NCBI GenBank assembly: GCA_033439265.1
Contig: JAVTVX010000035.1
Span: 20,672,001 to 20,736,000, forward strand
Origin: Dillenia suffruticosa
Taxonomy: Eukaryota > Streptophyta > Magnoliopsida > Dilleniales > Dilleniaceae
Direction of reading: 5' to 3'
DNA length: 64,000 nucleotides
Shown here: positions 37,211-50,710 of the stretch, piece by piece
How the letters are laid out: each line of letters begins with the position of its first letter
How positions within the stretch are numbered: position 1 is the stretch's first letter
Notes under the pieces: generated by a model
The model's database searches: none
What the model saw: the letters and a program-made list of their open reading frames with translations, nothing else
Told to the model about the DNA's origin: nothing
Made by a program: the position numbers and the translations under genes

Positions 37211-39865
37211 CTCCTCCTTATCTCTGGAGCTACATACTCCAAGCTTTTGTCAGACTCATACCTAGTCTTAGGAAGTGGCTTGGTTAAGATATCAGCATTC
37301 TGATTTTCTGTTTTGCAGTAGATCAACTGAATTTCTCATTCTTTTTGTACCTCTCAACGTTTTGTTTTACCATGAAACACCGGATTTTTTGCAATTGAAA
37401 TTGTTGCTTGATTGTCCACAAATATTTGTGTGCTTTCTTCTTGCTCCACATGCAAATCGACCATTAATTTCCTGATCCAAAGAGCTTGATTCACAGCAGC
37501 AACAGCAGCTATATATTCTGCTTTTGAGCATTCATAATATCTGGCCTAGTTGCAGTCAAGTACATTAAGCAGCCTATTAAACTCCTGTAAAGTTCTTCAT
37601 CAACCTTTTCAACTCCATCTTCTTTACAAAACTTCTCCTTTTGATTCATTGGAGTTGCAGTTGCCTTGCATTCCATCATGTTGAATTTCTTGAGAATTTC
37701 CTTGGCATATTTCTACTGGCATATGAATATGTCATTTTGTTTTTGTTGTATTTCCATGCCAAGAAAAAATGTCATTCTCCCAAGATCAGTCATCTCAAAA
37801 GCATTTTTCATTTCCTTTTTAAATTTCTCAATATGCTCCACACTGCTTCCTGTCACAAGTAGATGAGTTTTATTCTGTCAATGGAGTTTTATTCTGCAAA
37901 GCTTTTGTTGGTAGTCTGTTCAGCAAAAAAATTGTTGTGCTTGTAGCCTCAGCCCAAAATTTCTTTGGCAGCCCTTTATCATGCAACAAGCATCTTGTCA
38001 TCTCCATAAGTGTTCTGTTTTTTCGCTCCACAACTCCATTTTGCTGGGGGCTGTATGGAACCGTCAATTGATGTTCAATGCCTACATCTTGACAAAATTT
38101 GCTGAATTTTTCGGAGGTGTATTCAGTTCCATTGTCAGACCTGATCATCTTCATTCTGCATCCACTTTGATTTTCCACCCAAGTTTTAAACTTTCGGAAG
38201 ATGTCAGCAACCTCAGATTTGAATTTCATGAAATAAATCCAGTACATTCTTGTATAGCCATCAATGAAAGCAATATAAAACTTACTGCCATTCAATGATG
38301 GTGTTTTCAGAGGTCCTCCCACATCTATATGAACCAACTGCAGTTTTTGTGCAGCCCTCCAAGCATTATTTTGTGGAAAAGGCAATCTGGTCTGCTTTCT
38401 ATGCTGGAAGCTCCTCCTCCAATTTAGGTAATCCTTCCACCAGATTGTTCTTCTTCATTAAGAGAAGGGCAGCATGATGAAAGTGCCACAATCTCCTATG
38501 CCAAAGTACTGCATTACTTACTTGTTTGTGTACTACAGTTTGCTCTTCTTCCAACAAATTCAAAGCAAAGCATTTGCTTCTCATTTGGATATTAAACACC
38601 TTCCTGCCTTCTGCATCTTTGATTGTACAACTTTTGTCTTTAAACAAAACCTTGTAACCCACCAACATTCAAAAGGTTTTGATCAATTTCAGGAACATAT
38701 AATACATCTGGAATGAGTTTCAAACCTGAGAGGCCTTCAATGGTAGCCGTTCCTTTGCCTTTTGCTGCAATGTATATTACCAATTCTGACTTTGGTAATG
38801 GCTGTTCTATCAAGCTCCATGAACAACTCATGGTTGTAAGTAATGTGGTGTGTACAACGACTATCTATTAGCCAACTTTCCACAGAGCTACTAGTGGCAA
38901 AGCATGAAGTCACAAATAGCTCTTCCTCATGTGGTTGATATGCAACAGTGTTGGCTTCTCCTTGTTGTTGTTGTTGTTGATTTTTGCAGATCCTCTCCAT
39001 ATGCCCTAACTGTCCACATTTGTTACATCTTACATCTGGCCTCCACCAACATCTTTTTTGTGGATGATTAGTCCTTTTACAATGAGGACAGGGCGGATAG
39101 ATTTGAGTGTTGTTGTTGCTGCCTAAGCTTGTTGAGGGCTGCTTTTTGTTGTTGTTATTCTTTTTCTTGTTTTTGCTTCCATTTTTATTTAGTAATTTGG
39201 TTTGAAAAGCACCCTCCACAATTCTTTCTTGCCTCATAAGCCTCCTTTGTTCCTATGCCTGCAGTGCATTTAAAAGATTTGTCCAGCATTAGCTTTGCCA
39301 AGGTGATGCTTGACAAATCTTTAGTATTCTCCGGTGATGAAATTGTAGCCTCAAACCTTTTAGGAATTGTAACTAAAATTTCCTGAACAATTCTTGAATC
39401 AGAAAATTCATTATCAAGAATCCTTACCTTGTTAACTATGCTGAGAAGTCTATCAGAATAGTTCTTGATAGTTTCTGATTCCTTCATCCTTTGTATTTCA
39501 AACTCTCTGATCAAATTCATAACTTGCATGCCTCTAACCTTTGCATTTCCTTCATATTCATGCTTCAGGAAGTTCCAAATTTCATTCGCAGTCTTTAGTG
39601 TTATGATTCTAGTGAAGATTGTAAATGAAATAGCTACAAACAGGCTGGCTCTGGCTTTAGATTTCCTTTGTTTCCTCTCCTTATGAATTTTGATTTGTGC
39701 CATTGTTAGATTATCCAGGAGAGGAAGAACTTCATATTCATCTTTAACAGCTTCCCACAAATCATTTCCATCAAGATATGCTTCCATTCTGACAGCCCAC
39801 ATTTGATAATTTGTTCCATCAAACACTGGAGGTGCCATAGGAGTGAATGAAGTTTCTGAATTCAT
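37211..39865 (-). pseudogene. Copia gag-pol, broken
   Basis: Gag starts at about 39865 (MNSETSFTPMAPPVFDG) and continues to 39185, followed by a frameshift. The nucleocapsid zinc knuckle (CNKCGQLGHMERIC) lies at about 39030-38990. The protease motif reads WLIDSRCTHH, where the usual aspartic-protease triad would be DSG, so the active site is altered. The GAG pre-integrase region (about 38399-38560) has WHRRLWHFHH. The integrase core (37870-38385) keeps the D, D and E of its catalytic triad (VHID, RSDNGTEY, NGVVERKN). After LQNKTP the sequence jumps to the end of reverse transcriptase (VTGSSVEHIEKFKKEM), then RNase H (FVDNQATISIAKNP). The loss is probably several hundred codons. Confidence 0.88.
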
Positions 39866-39935
39866 TTTTGTATTTTCTGTAAAGTAAAATAAGTGTTTAA
39901 ACTCTCTCAATCTCACAGATCCCTAAAGATTAATG

Positions 39936-39947
39936 GCTCTGATACCA
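39936..39947 (-). other. Copia primer-binding site for initiator methionine tRNA
   Basis: On the minus strand this reads TGGTATCAGAGC, complementary to the 3' end of plant initiator tRNA-Met. It lies three bases inside the 5' LTR (39951-40341), where reverse transcription is primed. Confidence 0.9.
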
Positions 39948-39950
39948 ATT

Positions 39951-40341
39951 TGTTGGGTTTTTTTGATAGAAACAAAGTGTCAAAGGAGCTAAAATAACAA
40001 GAAATTTTCAGATTGCAGAAGGTTGTTTTTATTCAATCGTAAACCCCAATTTTATACTGAAAAATGTGAGTATAAATTGAAGAATAATGTTAAAATCATA
40101 ACTAACAACAAATAGCTAAAAAATTTGAAATCAAATTCTTGAAAATCAGGTTTTCATATGATTTTCTTAACTGATTTTTGACTGATTTGTTTTAAGCATA
40201 TTTTATCGGTTGCCAACAAAGTTTCAACCAAATCAGCATCCTTGTCAGCAGCATATCAGTATCTTTTGCAGCAGCAGCTCCTGAGGAATTGCATTCAGTA
40301 TCATTTCTGTAGCAACATCTCCTGAGCTATTGCCCTCAACA
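39951..40341 (-). repeat. Copia LTR (5' LTR in element orientation)
   Basis: A 391-bp repeat starting TGTTGGGTTTTTTTGATAG and ending CCCTCAACA, next to the primer-binding site. It would carry the element's promoter. Confidence 0.92.
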
Positions 40342-40346
40342 ACTAC

Positions 40347-41322
40347 ACACTGAATTGGATTTTAGATACACGTGCTTGTGCCATGGAACAGGTAAACATA
40401 CACAGTTGAATTACAATGAACTCTCCAAGCTACCATTTTTATCCTACCTAGTACTCGGTCCTCACAATGAACTTCCCAAATTGTCCCCTTTGACCTATGC
40501 CTCTACCCTTCCTGGGTTAAATTTTGAAAGAGAAGGTGCATGTGCAATTGCAATGCATATTAGAAGCATCCAGAACAAAGCACCGACGATCTAGTTACAC
40601 TTTTTACCCTCTACTGCTCGACTCTTCTATTGGGTTTTCATCACTTTTGGCACTTGCAAAGAAATATGATAGAGGTGAAGGTTCAATAGCTGTTTAGATC
40701 ATGCTAAAGTCTTACATTGTCTGGCTCTATCTCCACCTCTACTGATCATATGTGCTTGAAAACTTCACTTCTACAGTTAATTTTTAAGACTAGATTGAAT
40801 TCTCTCTGATTTCAAAGTCAGGTTGTGGCCTAAAGCTCATTGTGGTAGAGGGATGTTAAGACCATATTAAGGGTACTGTAAGCAAAAGCACGTCGTTACC
40901 TTCAGCTTGACTGGTACAAATAAGTATATTGAAAGTCTACAATGATTTGAATTTAGGATGACGGCGAAAAAAAGGGGTAAAATATTACAGAGGTTTGAAG
41001 AAAGTTCGGAAGATCAGAACTTTTGCAACTGCTTTCAGTTAAGATCACAAGAATAAGGACCAGAATACATCCAGACAGTTTATTCAGTTTCTCGCAAAGC
41101 TTCTTTGAGGACTACGTAATATCTATATTTCGCTTGAGCCAAGGGGTGTGTAGTATGACTTACAATTTCACCACATTGGCAGAAGCAAAAAATATCAGTA
41201 CTTCTTTTGAACCATCTAAAATGCTTAAATCTAGAAGGGATGAACTGAATGGGTATAACATTAGTCTGTAATGTCTGCCATTGAGTATGCATGCCACTAT
41301 ATGCTTCCACCATCATGGTCCT
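40347..41322. other. Spacer between the Copia element and beta-galactosidase A
   Basis: No gene is supported. This ~1 kb has no counterpart in the duplicate near 58.86 kb, where PPR-upstream DNA joins beta-galactosidase sequence directly. The last part is the presumed 3' flank of beta-galactosidase A. Confidence 0.5.
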
Positions 41323-41400
41323 TCAGCTGCAGATAGCTTCTACAGAGAGCTTCTTCATGGTGTTTGGACACGTCTCCTCCAAAAACTTCAGGAGCCACGT
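41323..41400 (-). pseudogene. Remnant of the SUEL lectin-domain end of beta-galactosidase A
   Basis: Directly beyond the in-frame stop of beta-galactosidase A, the minus strand reads [11 protein letters not shown] in one frame. It then reads CPNTMKKLSVEAICS and a stop in the next frame, which is the typical end of plant SUEL-bearing beta-galactosidases. The frame changes inside GGD/CPN, consistent with loss of one base. The central SUEL part (HLSCG...GxxGNY...) is missing, so this is a deletion-plus-frameshift remnant. Confidence 0.75.
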
Positions 41401-44400
41401 TTACTGAGAAGATTGCTTCTTGATGCAATTCTGCAAAGAGAATTTCATCCGGGTTGGATTCCCTTCAAAAATATCAGCACAAACACTTGATGTTGTTCTT
41501 TTGACCAAGGAAATTCCATTCGGGTCACCACCAAATTCCTCGAATATAACCAGTAAGTTCCCAGCAGGTTTCAGCCATGACCGTGGTACATGGTACCTGG
41601 TTTTTAAGGAGAAAAAATTAATCAAAAGATTTAAGGTTTTAGACATACATAAGATATATGAAAGCTGTTCTTACCATCTTTGAGAAGGTTCTCCACAATT
41701 GCTTCTACATTTATTCTCAGTGAAAATTCCAGCATAGTAACACGGTCTGCAATTTCCTTCCGCTGTATATGCAGGCCAATGTCGTCCAATACTCTGACCA
41801 TTTATCCATATTTGACCTTTCCCCATGGTACCCATATCCAAGGCCAAGGGCTCACTTCCTCCAGGAGCATTGAAGGTCGTCTGGGGACATCAAAAGATTA
41901 AAGTCAAAATATTGATAAAGGGCGTGACATGAGTAACCTAAGTATAGGAGGGTGTCAGAATGATCCTTACCTTATACCATGTTAGGGGCTGCTTTATAGC
42001 CACTAATGATCCTTCCACCCACTCAACAGATGAACTTCCAGTAACTGTGTCAAGATTTAAAGCTTCGCCTTTTAGACCAATCTGTTCAAGTGGATAATGA
42101 CACAAGTGATTATCAAGGTTTGCAAGAAAAAGAACAATGCGTGCTTTTATTGCCATAGCCAGCACTCTTATTGTAGTGCTGGACCATATTGAGGAACAGA
42201 CCTTGTATCCCCAACTTTGCTTTGTCAAGTCTCTAGTTCCCTCATTGAGGCCATTCAACAAGACAGGACCAAGAACCCCAGCATTCCATGTCTCAAAATG
42301 CAACCCAACATTCTGAAATTGATCATAATGTCATATAAATAAATCCCACCGCTTCATTCCAAAGATATAAATAAATATTGGTTTATTATTATCAAACGGA
42401 AAAGGTAAAAGGGAACTGACCGGTAGGCCAACAGCAACACTTAGCAAAGAGATCTTGTTTGTACCCGCTAACAATTTAACGTTGTCACTGAATGTTAGTT
42501 TTGGAAATGATAGACCCCCATATCTAGTTCCTGATTGAAAGTATAAACAAGTGAGATAAGATGATTAATAGAACATCAACCCAATTTAGATGCAAATTGT
42601 GCAACCTACCAGCTAGTTGACCATTTATAAAAACATGGAACGCGTGCCCTGCAGATTCAATTGTAAGGACAGGATTTTGTCCACTCTTTAGGAATCCTTC
42701 ATTGGGATCAATCTTGACACTGAAAACAAGGAAGGGAGAATTCAAAATGGGAACATGGTATATGCCGCCTCAAAGCTGAACGGTAACGAAAACTGGTTAT
42801 TTAGTAGAGTACCCACTCTGTCAGGTACCAAAGGTAGTCCGTAGAATCTCTAGTAACATTTATTTGCTCCCACAATCCATCCATGGAAAATGTATCGTCA
42901 TCACCATAGGCTGAAGTTTCTTCGTTGTGTGATCGCCAGGAGAATCTGCCAGTAGAGATCATTTTCATCTGGGATTTTTGAGCACCAACCTGTAAAGAGA
43001 TTTCAGCCTCTTGTTATCTGAGTTCTTGGATATTTGAAATTAAACCTCAGTGAAATGCTAGGAGAGAACGGCAAATGCTGGTCATCATAGCCACCACTAC
43101 TTACTCTTGCAGTGTTGTAAACTACGTTCTTGCAGTCAGGAAGTATGCTGACAGACCAAGCAGGCAGGTCATATTTTGCACCTGAAAAGCTCACTTTCAC
43201 CGCATATTGTTCATCATAGTTGGCAAGGAATGCAGCACATCCAGATTTTGAACTATAAACATGAGCCTAGTAGTAGTTGAAAAAAAGCAAGGTCAATTTC
43301 AAAAAGGTGAAGAGGAATAGATTTACTCAATTCAAGCTTTTCCATATGCCATCTGACTTCTTACCTCCTGTTTGTTGCCTAGAGAGGTCACAGTTGGATC
43401 TGCTGAAACTAAAGCTGGTTCACATAGCTTGATGGCTTTGTGCAGATCTCTCAAATGGCTATATTTTGGTTCCCTTGGTAATCCTAGAATAGGGCACAGA
43501 ATCAACAATTAAGGCGGTATCACAAGTTCAACACATGCAGGCAGTTTCATGCTAGATGCAGGTTTCATCGTTTCATTTTTTATGGTTAAAAATCTATGGA
43601 AAGTTAGGCAAACAATAGTATCCAACAGCAACAACATCATCTAATAAAGAATATCCAATTTGCTTACCATATTCATCAAGTGGCGCATCATAATCATAGC
43701 TGGTGGCGATGAAGGGTCCACCAGATGTCCGCCCAAAGTTGGTTCCTCCATGATACTGGATAAAAAGAAGAAAAAACCAAATTATTAACACAATTCAATG
43801 AAAATAAATCATAGTGGGACTTGGCAGTGACAAATTTACCATGTAATAGTTGATAAAAGAACCACGGTTCTGTATAAATCTTGCAACTGCATATGCCATA
43901 TCTTCTGCAGGTCTGTTAGGAAGAGCACCCCCAAATTCGGTAAACCTAAGAAAAAAGGAATAGGGAATATTAAGAACTGATCTGATCAAACCAAGGATAT
44001 GCTGCATAACTATTTTCATCTAATTACACAAAACCTTGGTCTAAATAGGTGGTAGTTGCGTGACTTACCAGCCTGTCCATGCCTCGGTCCACATCTTAGG
44101 CTTGTACTCTTTGGTGGGAAAGAAGTTTTCACAGTAAAAACCATTGCATGTGTCAATCTGCCACACAAGCAATGAACTTCAAAATTCATAAAGATTAATG
44201 GAAGTTTGCGGATCCAGCTTAAACAGTTCACAATGTTCAATTTCTACATAAATTCCTATGAAATATCATAGAAAACTCATAGCACCAAAGAGAAGTTCAA
44301 AGAGTTAATGTTTCAGAAGACATGTCTAGTAGACAGCTAACTGTTAAGAACCCCACCAAGAAACATACGTAACTAAAAGGCAGACACAATGAGAGGGAAA

Positions 44401-45807
44401 AGAAAAGTAGACATAAAACATTGACAAAAATTTGCATATATCCTACAACAGGATCTGGAGCATCATCTTGCTTGCACATGACCCACGGAACACCCGTGCC
44501 CAGTCCCACAGCCATTGATGCAGCCCATTTGGTATAGGCTACACCGGGTGCACCAATTTCCCATTCCACAGGTCCATATTCATTTTCAATCTGTACAAGT
44601 AAGTAGGATGAGAACATTAAAAATAAATAAATAAATAAATAAAATAAAAATAAAGAGAAAAAAAAGAATGAAATTGTCGAAACCCAGTTGCAGAAAAACT
44701 GCAAAGATGGGAATGAGCATGATTTTCAGACCTGAGAGAGAATAATTGGGCCTCCTTGAGGTTGAAATAGATTTTCTGACTTCATCAAACTAACTATTTT
44801 CTGGGTAAATCTTTGCATTGCTCTCTGAACTTATAATAAGAAGAATTAGTCAGTTTATTTTTTTTTAAATAATATTGATAATAAATTGACAAGACAACTA
44901 GGTTAAGAAAATTGGGGGTTTTTTAAAATCTAACCTCGAAAGGTCCGTTGTTTGTTCTGAATTCAATGCCTGGAACATATTTCAGCCAAACCGGAAATCC
45001 CCTAAAATGTCAGAACATGGAAATGAATATAGATAATAAAAATAATAATTTTTTTCAGTTCGTCCGATGAGAAGTAATTTTCTTTTCTTCATCATTTTTT
45101 TTTACCCAAAATTCCATTCAGCACAAACATAGGGACCAATCCGGAGATGAACAAAAAGTCCTGCTTGCTGAACCAGCTTAATAAACTTAACCAAATCATA
45201 TCTTCCTTCAAAATTATACTGCAATAATCATAGTTAAAAAAAAATTAAATAAATAAATAAACAAATAAATAAATTTTTTGCTTCAAAACCATGAAAAGAA
45301 AAAACCCAAAATGGTAAAAAAGAAAGTAAAAATATACCTTTCCTGGAGAAGGTTCATGTCCATTCCAAAAGACATACGTTTGAATAACATCTAATCCTCC
45401 CTCCTTGGCCTTTTGTATAAGATCAGGCCACATCTGAGACAAACCCCAAAAATCCAAGAAACAAAAACAGAGGAAAAATCAAAAACTGACCCCAGAAATT
45501 TTTGTTAACAAAACCAATGCAAAACAGTGAAACCCAGACGAGGAAAAAAAAAAAGTGAAGGGGAGAGAGAGAGGGAGAAAGACCCGTGAACCACTCCCAA
45601 AAAAAAAAAAAGGACCCGTGAACCACATTGGGGAAGAAAATGTACCTCAGGAGTGCTTCTTGGGTAGTGAATAGAACCAGAAATAAGGATCCTTCTCTGC
45701 CCATTAATGATTATAGCTTTGTCATCATAAGAAACAGAGGAATAAACAGAGGAAACCCAAAAAAACAAGAAGCAGAACACCAGTGTTATGTGTGTTCTCA
45801 TGACCAT
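41401..45807 (-). CDS. Beta-galactosidase A (GH35), short form without a lectin domain
   Basis: Cell-wall enzyme that removes terminal beta-galactose from galactans and arabinogalactans. Eighteen exons on the minus strand: 45807-45646, 45433-45338, 45218-45106, 45001-44935, 44824-44732, 44590-44447, 44157-44069, 43945-43840, 43755-43668, 43483-43365, 43266-43105, 42989-42817, 42719-42610, 42530-42421, 42312-42202, 42081-41971, 41880-41675 and 41596-41401. They total 2256 nt in one open frame, 751 residues. Residues 1-24 are a signal peptide. The GH35 signature [14 protein letters not shown] is present; by family knowledge E181 is the acid/base and E250 (MWTEAW) the nucleophile. The C-terminal jelly-roll region ([22 protein letters not shown]) is complete. 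The stop comes where a SUEL lectin domain would begin. It looks like plant subfamily a1 (BGAL1-like). Several plant enzymes lack the lectin domain naturally, so activity is plausible. Confidence 0.92.
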
Positions 45808-45932
45808 TGTTCAAACCAAAGAAACAGATTTTTGTCTGTGTTTGCTTCACTGAGAAATTGAATCCGCAAAGCAGAGAGATGAATGAGGACGTCGTCCTTT
45901 GTTAAGGTTGAATGGGAAGCTCCACATGTGCC

Positions 45933-45939
45933 TTTTATA
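45933..45939 (-). promoter_or_regulatory. TATA box of beta-galactosidase A
   Basis: TATAAAA on the minus strand, followed by GGCACATGTGG, about 130 bases upstream of the ATG. Homology with the copy B flank ends between the ATG and this box. Confidence 0.55.
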
Positions 45940-47635
45940 CTATTAAAAATTGAAAATAATATAATAATATTATAAAACCCTACTTCTCTTGGTTAGGTTT
46001 ATATATAAAAAAATTAATATAAAAATAAAAATAAAAATAAAATTACTAATATTTTCAAAATATTAAATATCTTCTATCATCTCACTCAAATTACTCAAAT
46101 TCAATTTACCATAACAAAAACCACTTAATTTTAATTTAAAAAAAAAATGATAAATGTACGAGGCTGTGGACGTGGATGAAAATGTATTTTTGTAACCTTG
46201 AAAAATAAATTTTTCCAAAATAGGTCGAGAATCTTTTGAAGAGTAGTTCTTAAACTCTACTAAAATCTAAAAATAATATAATAATATTATAAAGTACTAA
46301 TAATTTATTATTTTAATTAAAATATTATAATAGATTGAATTTATATAAAATATTTATTATTATAAATATGAAAATATAAAAATATAAAATTTAATATTTT
46401 CATAATATTTTATACTTTTTTTGAAAACACATGATATGTTTTGATATATATCATTATTTTAAATATCTTTTGATATAAAAATAAAGAATTTCCGTAATTT
46501 TATTAGTCAACCTCTCTCGGCCTCTTTCCTGCGCTGTCTTTTATTGTAGCCCCGTTTGGAAACTCGAAATTCAAATTAAATTAGATATTATCTTTTATTA
46601 CAAAAAGTTGTTGATATTTATTTTTTTTTTTTTACAAAAAAATTAATTTTTATGTCTAAAATTTTATATTTTCCATCAAAAGTTTTTTTTTTTTTTTTTT
46701 ACAAAATATTATATCTACAATAAAAAAATAAATAAATTTAGTTAAAATTTAGCGCACACAATTTTTTAGTTTTCGGGAAAAAGGTGAGCATCAATTGCCT
46801 TCTCACTTTGCTTTACAATTTTCTCAAGTTAATTTGAAGTTATAGGAAGGTGTAGTGTAATGGACAAATTTTGATGCTTGGAGTGGAATTTATGCCGGAC
46901 GCAGTAATTTGATAGGAAGGAAGGTGATTAATGTCTTAAAGAGAATTTTAAGGGAAAAAGATTAACGGATTTTTTTTTTGTGCAATGAAATACTTTCCCA
47001 TCAAACCAATATTCGAAATTTTATTCTGATTAATTTGATACAAAATGCACTCATATCCTTCTTTGAGAGAGAATTATTTTTTTTTTCATTTTTAAGATTC
47101 AAATTTAAGTTTTTCTAATATGTTTCCTACTGGATCGATTGCTTATTGGAATTACAATATCTGCATGATCTAAACATAAATATTGGAATTTAGTTCCTTC
47201 TATTTTTGACCCGTTTAGATTGTAAATGGAATTTGATTTAATATATATAAAAATTAAAGAAAAATATAGGATTGCATCTTGCCAAGATATATATCTCGAC
47301 CGACAAAATTTAATTCTTGAAGATTCCACAGAAAAAAAAAAACGAAAGTTTATGTTAAAAAACATTAAAGCCATCATACGTCCTTACAAAGAACATATAA
47401 GTTATATGGTGTGTTAATTATATTTTTGGCTTGGCTTGGCTTGGCTTGTTAGGGCTTCTTTTCAATAATTGATCCAAATATTTTACGTAAAAGAGTCACT
47501 ACAATTACCTTTTTTTTATTGAAGTCGAGGGGTCCATGCTTTGATAAGCAAAAGATTCCTAATAACCCTTTTCCACATGTCATGTTTTGAGTAATTCTCA
47601 TTTCAAAGTAGAAGACGGCTTTGGAAGATCCTCCC

Positions 47636-47683
<48 letters not shown>

Positions 47684-49506
47684 AACCGGCCGGTGTGTTC
47701 CAAGTCCAAGCGGTGTGGATATCGGTTTTAATATTATGGCATTCGTTTTTCGGATCGGTCTGTTTAAATCATTTTTTATTATTTTTAAAATTTAAATTTA
47801 AGATTTTTAATTAAAATATAAAGTAACTGATCATATAATTTAAAAGGGTTTAAATAGCGAGAGAGTAGGGGCCTTTGTAAACGTGGTGGATGCGGCGTAT
47901 GCTCGAAGAAAGGCTGCAGTAATACTCGTAGGTTTTAAGCATTTTTTTAGCAAGCCAAGGGGTGTGCATGTCGATTGCACGTGCGCCATTTTCATTTTGC
48001 TAAGTTTTGGCGTGACCCCAACGTAATAAAATGATATCAAATTACTTTTTTTCTTAAAGAAAACTTTTTGCTTCTTTTTCCTCCTCTTGGCTCTTTTTTT
48101 TTTTTTTTTTTCCCTTCTTCTTCTTCTTCCCGGCATTGGGGGTCAGAATCATTGATTTCTCAGCAGTAACATTTTTTTCTCCCCCAGCCCCTAATTTAGC
48201 TCTTTTTTACAAATTACTTTTTACTTTCAATCTGACATATGCTAACCATGTGTTTCCAATGCTAATCCCACCAAAGGGTTTTGAGTTCTTCAATAACTAC
48301 ATACAATTTTCTTTTGTCTCAAACATGGAAGAAAACAAAGAAGATGAAGTTAAGGGCTTTCTAATTTTTATTTTTTATTTTTTAATTAATATTTTTAGTA
48401 GGGTCGCCAGAATTTTAGTGCTCAATTGAGGAGGATTCTAGCAGGATGTAATTAATTCATTCCTTAACATGATTGATAGATAAAGGGTTTGACTTAAATC
48501 AGAAGGCAAAAAAGAAAAAACCTTATGCAATACCCCCCAATGTAATAGAGATTCCCCAATTGTTGAATTTTCTCACGTTTTCTTGGTGTTTATATTTCAA
48601 TGCATGTTTGCTAAGAAAAGATAAATTAACCTTCCAAGTCACTACTTCGTTAAACTAATATTAATTTAATTTAAATTATGATGGTGAAGCATAACATGAC
48701 ATGACATCAAAAACTATTACTAACCAATTATGGAATGAGTTAGATATTCCAATTCCGGGTAATTTGAGAACTCATCGTTACCCTGTTAGCCTTTTGGCCC
48801 AGAGAGAAAGATATGAAGGGATAATGGTTTTGTCTAAAAGGTAAATGGGGTCACAAACACAAGTCATTCGACAGACATTTTTCACTTTTTATGGTCATAA
48901 TAAATAGAGAGAGATGCATGTTGAAAGTGAAATGGAGAAGACAAAAGTTTTATTTTTACCGTAATTAATATGTAAAAATAGACCAACATGCACAATCAGC
49001 TGAAATTAGTTTTTTCTAAATTTAATGAGAGCAGTATTAAATTAAAATATTTATTTCTTTACATCGGAAAGAAAAAAAGCTATAGATAGATAATTTTAAT
49101 GCACAAACCATGCCACACAAATTTTGTGGCCTAAAAGATGATGCAGCTAAGTTCTTGGACTCCCTTTTTTCTTTTCCCGATAAAAACGAGCCTCGGCCAC
49201 GTTACTTTTGTTGGAGACATTTAGGAGCTTTTCTTACAACATTGGATATTGTTCTAAAATTGGACCCATCACCCATCTCTCTCTCTCTCTCTCCCCGAAG
49301 TGTTTCTTCTAAATTATTATGGCCATTTGTTACTCTTTTCATGCTCTAACAAAATTATCAACGAACCGTAAATGTAATAATAAAATATTATCTTGACTAA
49401 AATTTTAAAATTTTATTTTAAAAATAAAAAAATAGACAGTTAATCCTTATATTAGCTTTCACTGTTTAAATCGAATTAGGTAAATTTTCATATACCCGTG
49501 ATAAAA
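45940..49506. other. AT-rich intergenic region
   Basis: No gene is supported. Runs of A/T and simple AT sequence dominate 45950-47100. A (CT)n array lies at 47639-47682. At 47840-48136 there is a minus-strand frame of 98 codons whose first third is low-complexity basic sequence; I do not accept it as a gene. A 79-codon plus-strand frame at 49110-49349 is equally unsupported. Confidence 0.5.
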
Positions 49507-50710
49507 CATTACCAAAAAAACAACGTTTTAACCACAAATTTAACGATGAAAATTTTAAAAAAATTCGTCGCTAAAAACATTAACGACGGATTTAGCGACG
49601 AAAAATTTTTTGTCGCTAATAACGCATCGCAAAAATTTAGCGACGAAAGTTAGAAATCCATCGCTAAATTTAGCGACGAAAATCTGGAATTCATCCCTAA
49701 ATTTAGCGACAAATAAGTTTTCGTCGCTAAAATTCGTCACAAAATTTAGCGACGAAAAATTATTCGTCGCTAAATTTAGCAACAGATAATTTTTGTCGCT
49801 AAAATCCGTCGCTAATTTAGCAGAAAACAAACCGGTCAAAAAATTATCAGTCGCTGATTCCACATGCCCTGCCCCTGAGCCGGCAGATCCACGTGCCTAC
49901 TCACCCAGCACCAACCTGCCCAACCTGCCCGCCCTGCAACCCTGCAACCTGCCCGCCCAAGCCAGCACCCCACCTGACCGCCCGCCCGCCCTGCAACCTG
50001 CCCGCCCGAGTCAGCAGCATCAACTCTTAATTGCTGGAAAATGCCGCGCCTTCTGCCTCTACCGTGGTTCGAACTCCGAACTCCGAACTCCTGCACACAC
50101 GCAACTTGTAAACCATCGAGTCAACGATATTATTGTGATATAAAGTTTTTTTTTTTATTATTTATTATCTTTTTTTCACATTTTTCTAATAATAATAAAA
50201 TAATATATAATAACAATTTAAAATAATAAATATAAAAACTTTTTTTATTTATACCACCAACCTAAAATAATATTTAATTAAAACTAATAATATTATAATT
50301 TTTAATAAAATAAAAATAATAAAATACTAATTTAAAATAAAATAATAAATTAATTAAAAATATATTAATATTATATTTTGATTTCTTCTTTTTTTCTTTT
50401 ATTTTATTATTTTATTATTCTTTTTCATTTTTATTTTATTTTTTAATCCATAATTTAAAAATGTATCTAAAAACTATAAAATTATAATTATCAATAAATT
50501 ATAATATATTAATAATTTAAAAAATCTATATATTTAATCACAAAATATTTTTATTCAAATTTCAATAAAATTATTATATATAAGAAATGAAAATAAAAAG
50601 AAAAAAAAACCAAAAGAAAAAAAAAACCAAAAGAAAAAAAAAAGTAAGAATAGGAAACAAAAGGGTGGAAGAAAGAAAACAAAAATATCATCACATAACA
50701 CTAACATCAA

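Larger units (their letters stand above)
36823..40341 (-). mobile_element. Ty1/Copia LTR retrotransposon, internally deleted, minus orientation
   Basis: A 3519-bp element flanked by a perfect 5-bp target-site duplication (ACTAC at 36818-36822 and 40342-40346). Two LTRs of about 390 bp begin with TGTTGGGTTTTTT and end with CTCAACA. By eye they are about nine-tenths identical, so the insertion is not very recent. The coding order on the minus strand is gag, zinc knuckle, protease, integrase, reverse transcriptase, RNase H: Copia order. The integrase is followed at once by the last part of reverse transcriptase, so most of that domain is missing, and gag-pol contains frameshifts. The element cannot be autonomous. 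It has no counterpart in the duplicate at 58.4-59 kb. Confidence 0.95.

Noticed and set aside
37981-38298. Plus-strand frame of 105 codons inside the Copia element.
   Set aside because: It is antisense to the integrase core, whose catalytic residues are clear on the minus strand.
47840-48136. Minus-strand frame of 98 codons with a basic N-terminus.
   Set aside because: The basic part is translated poly-CTT/T-tract DNA and the rest matches nothing I know. No promoter or splice context supports it.
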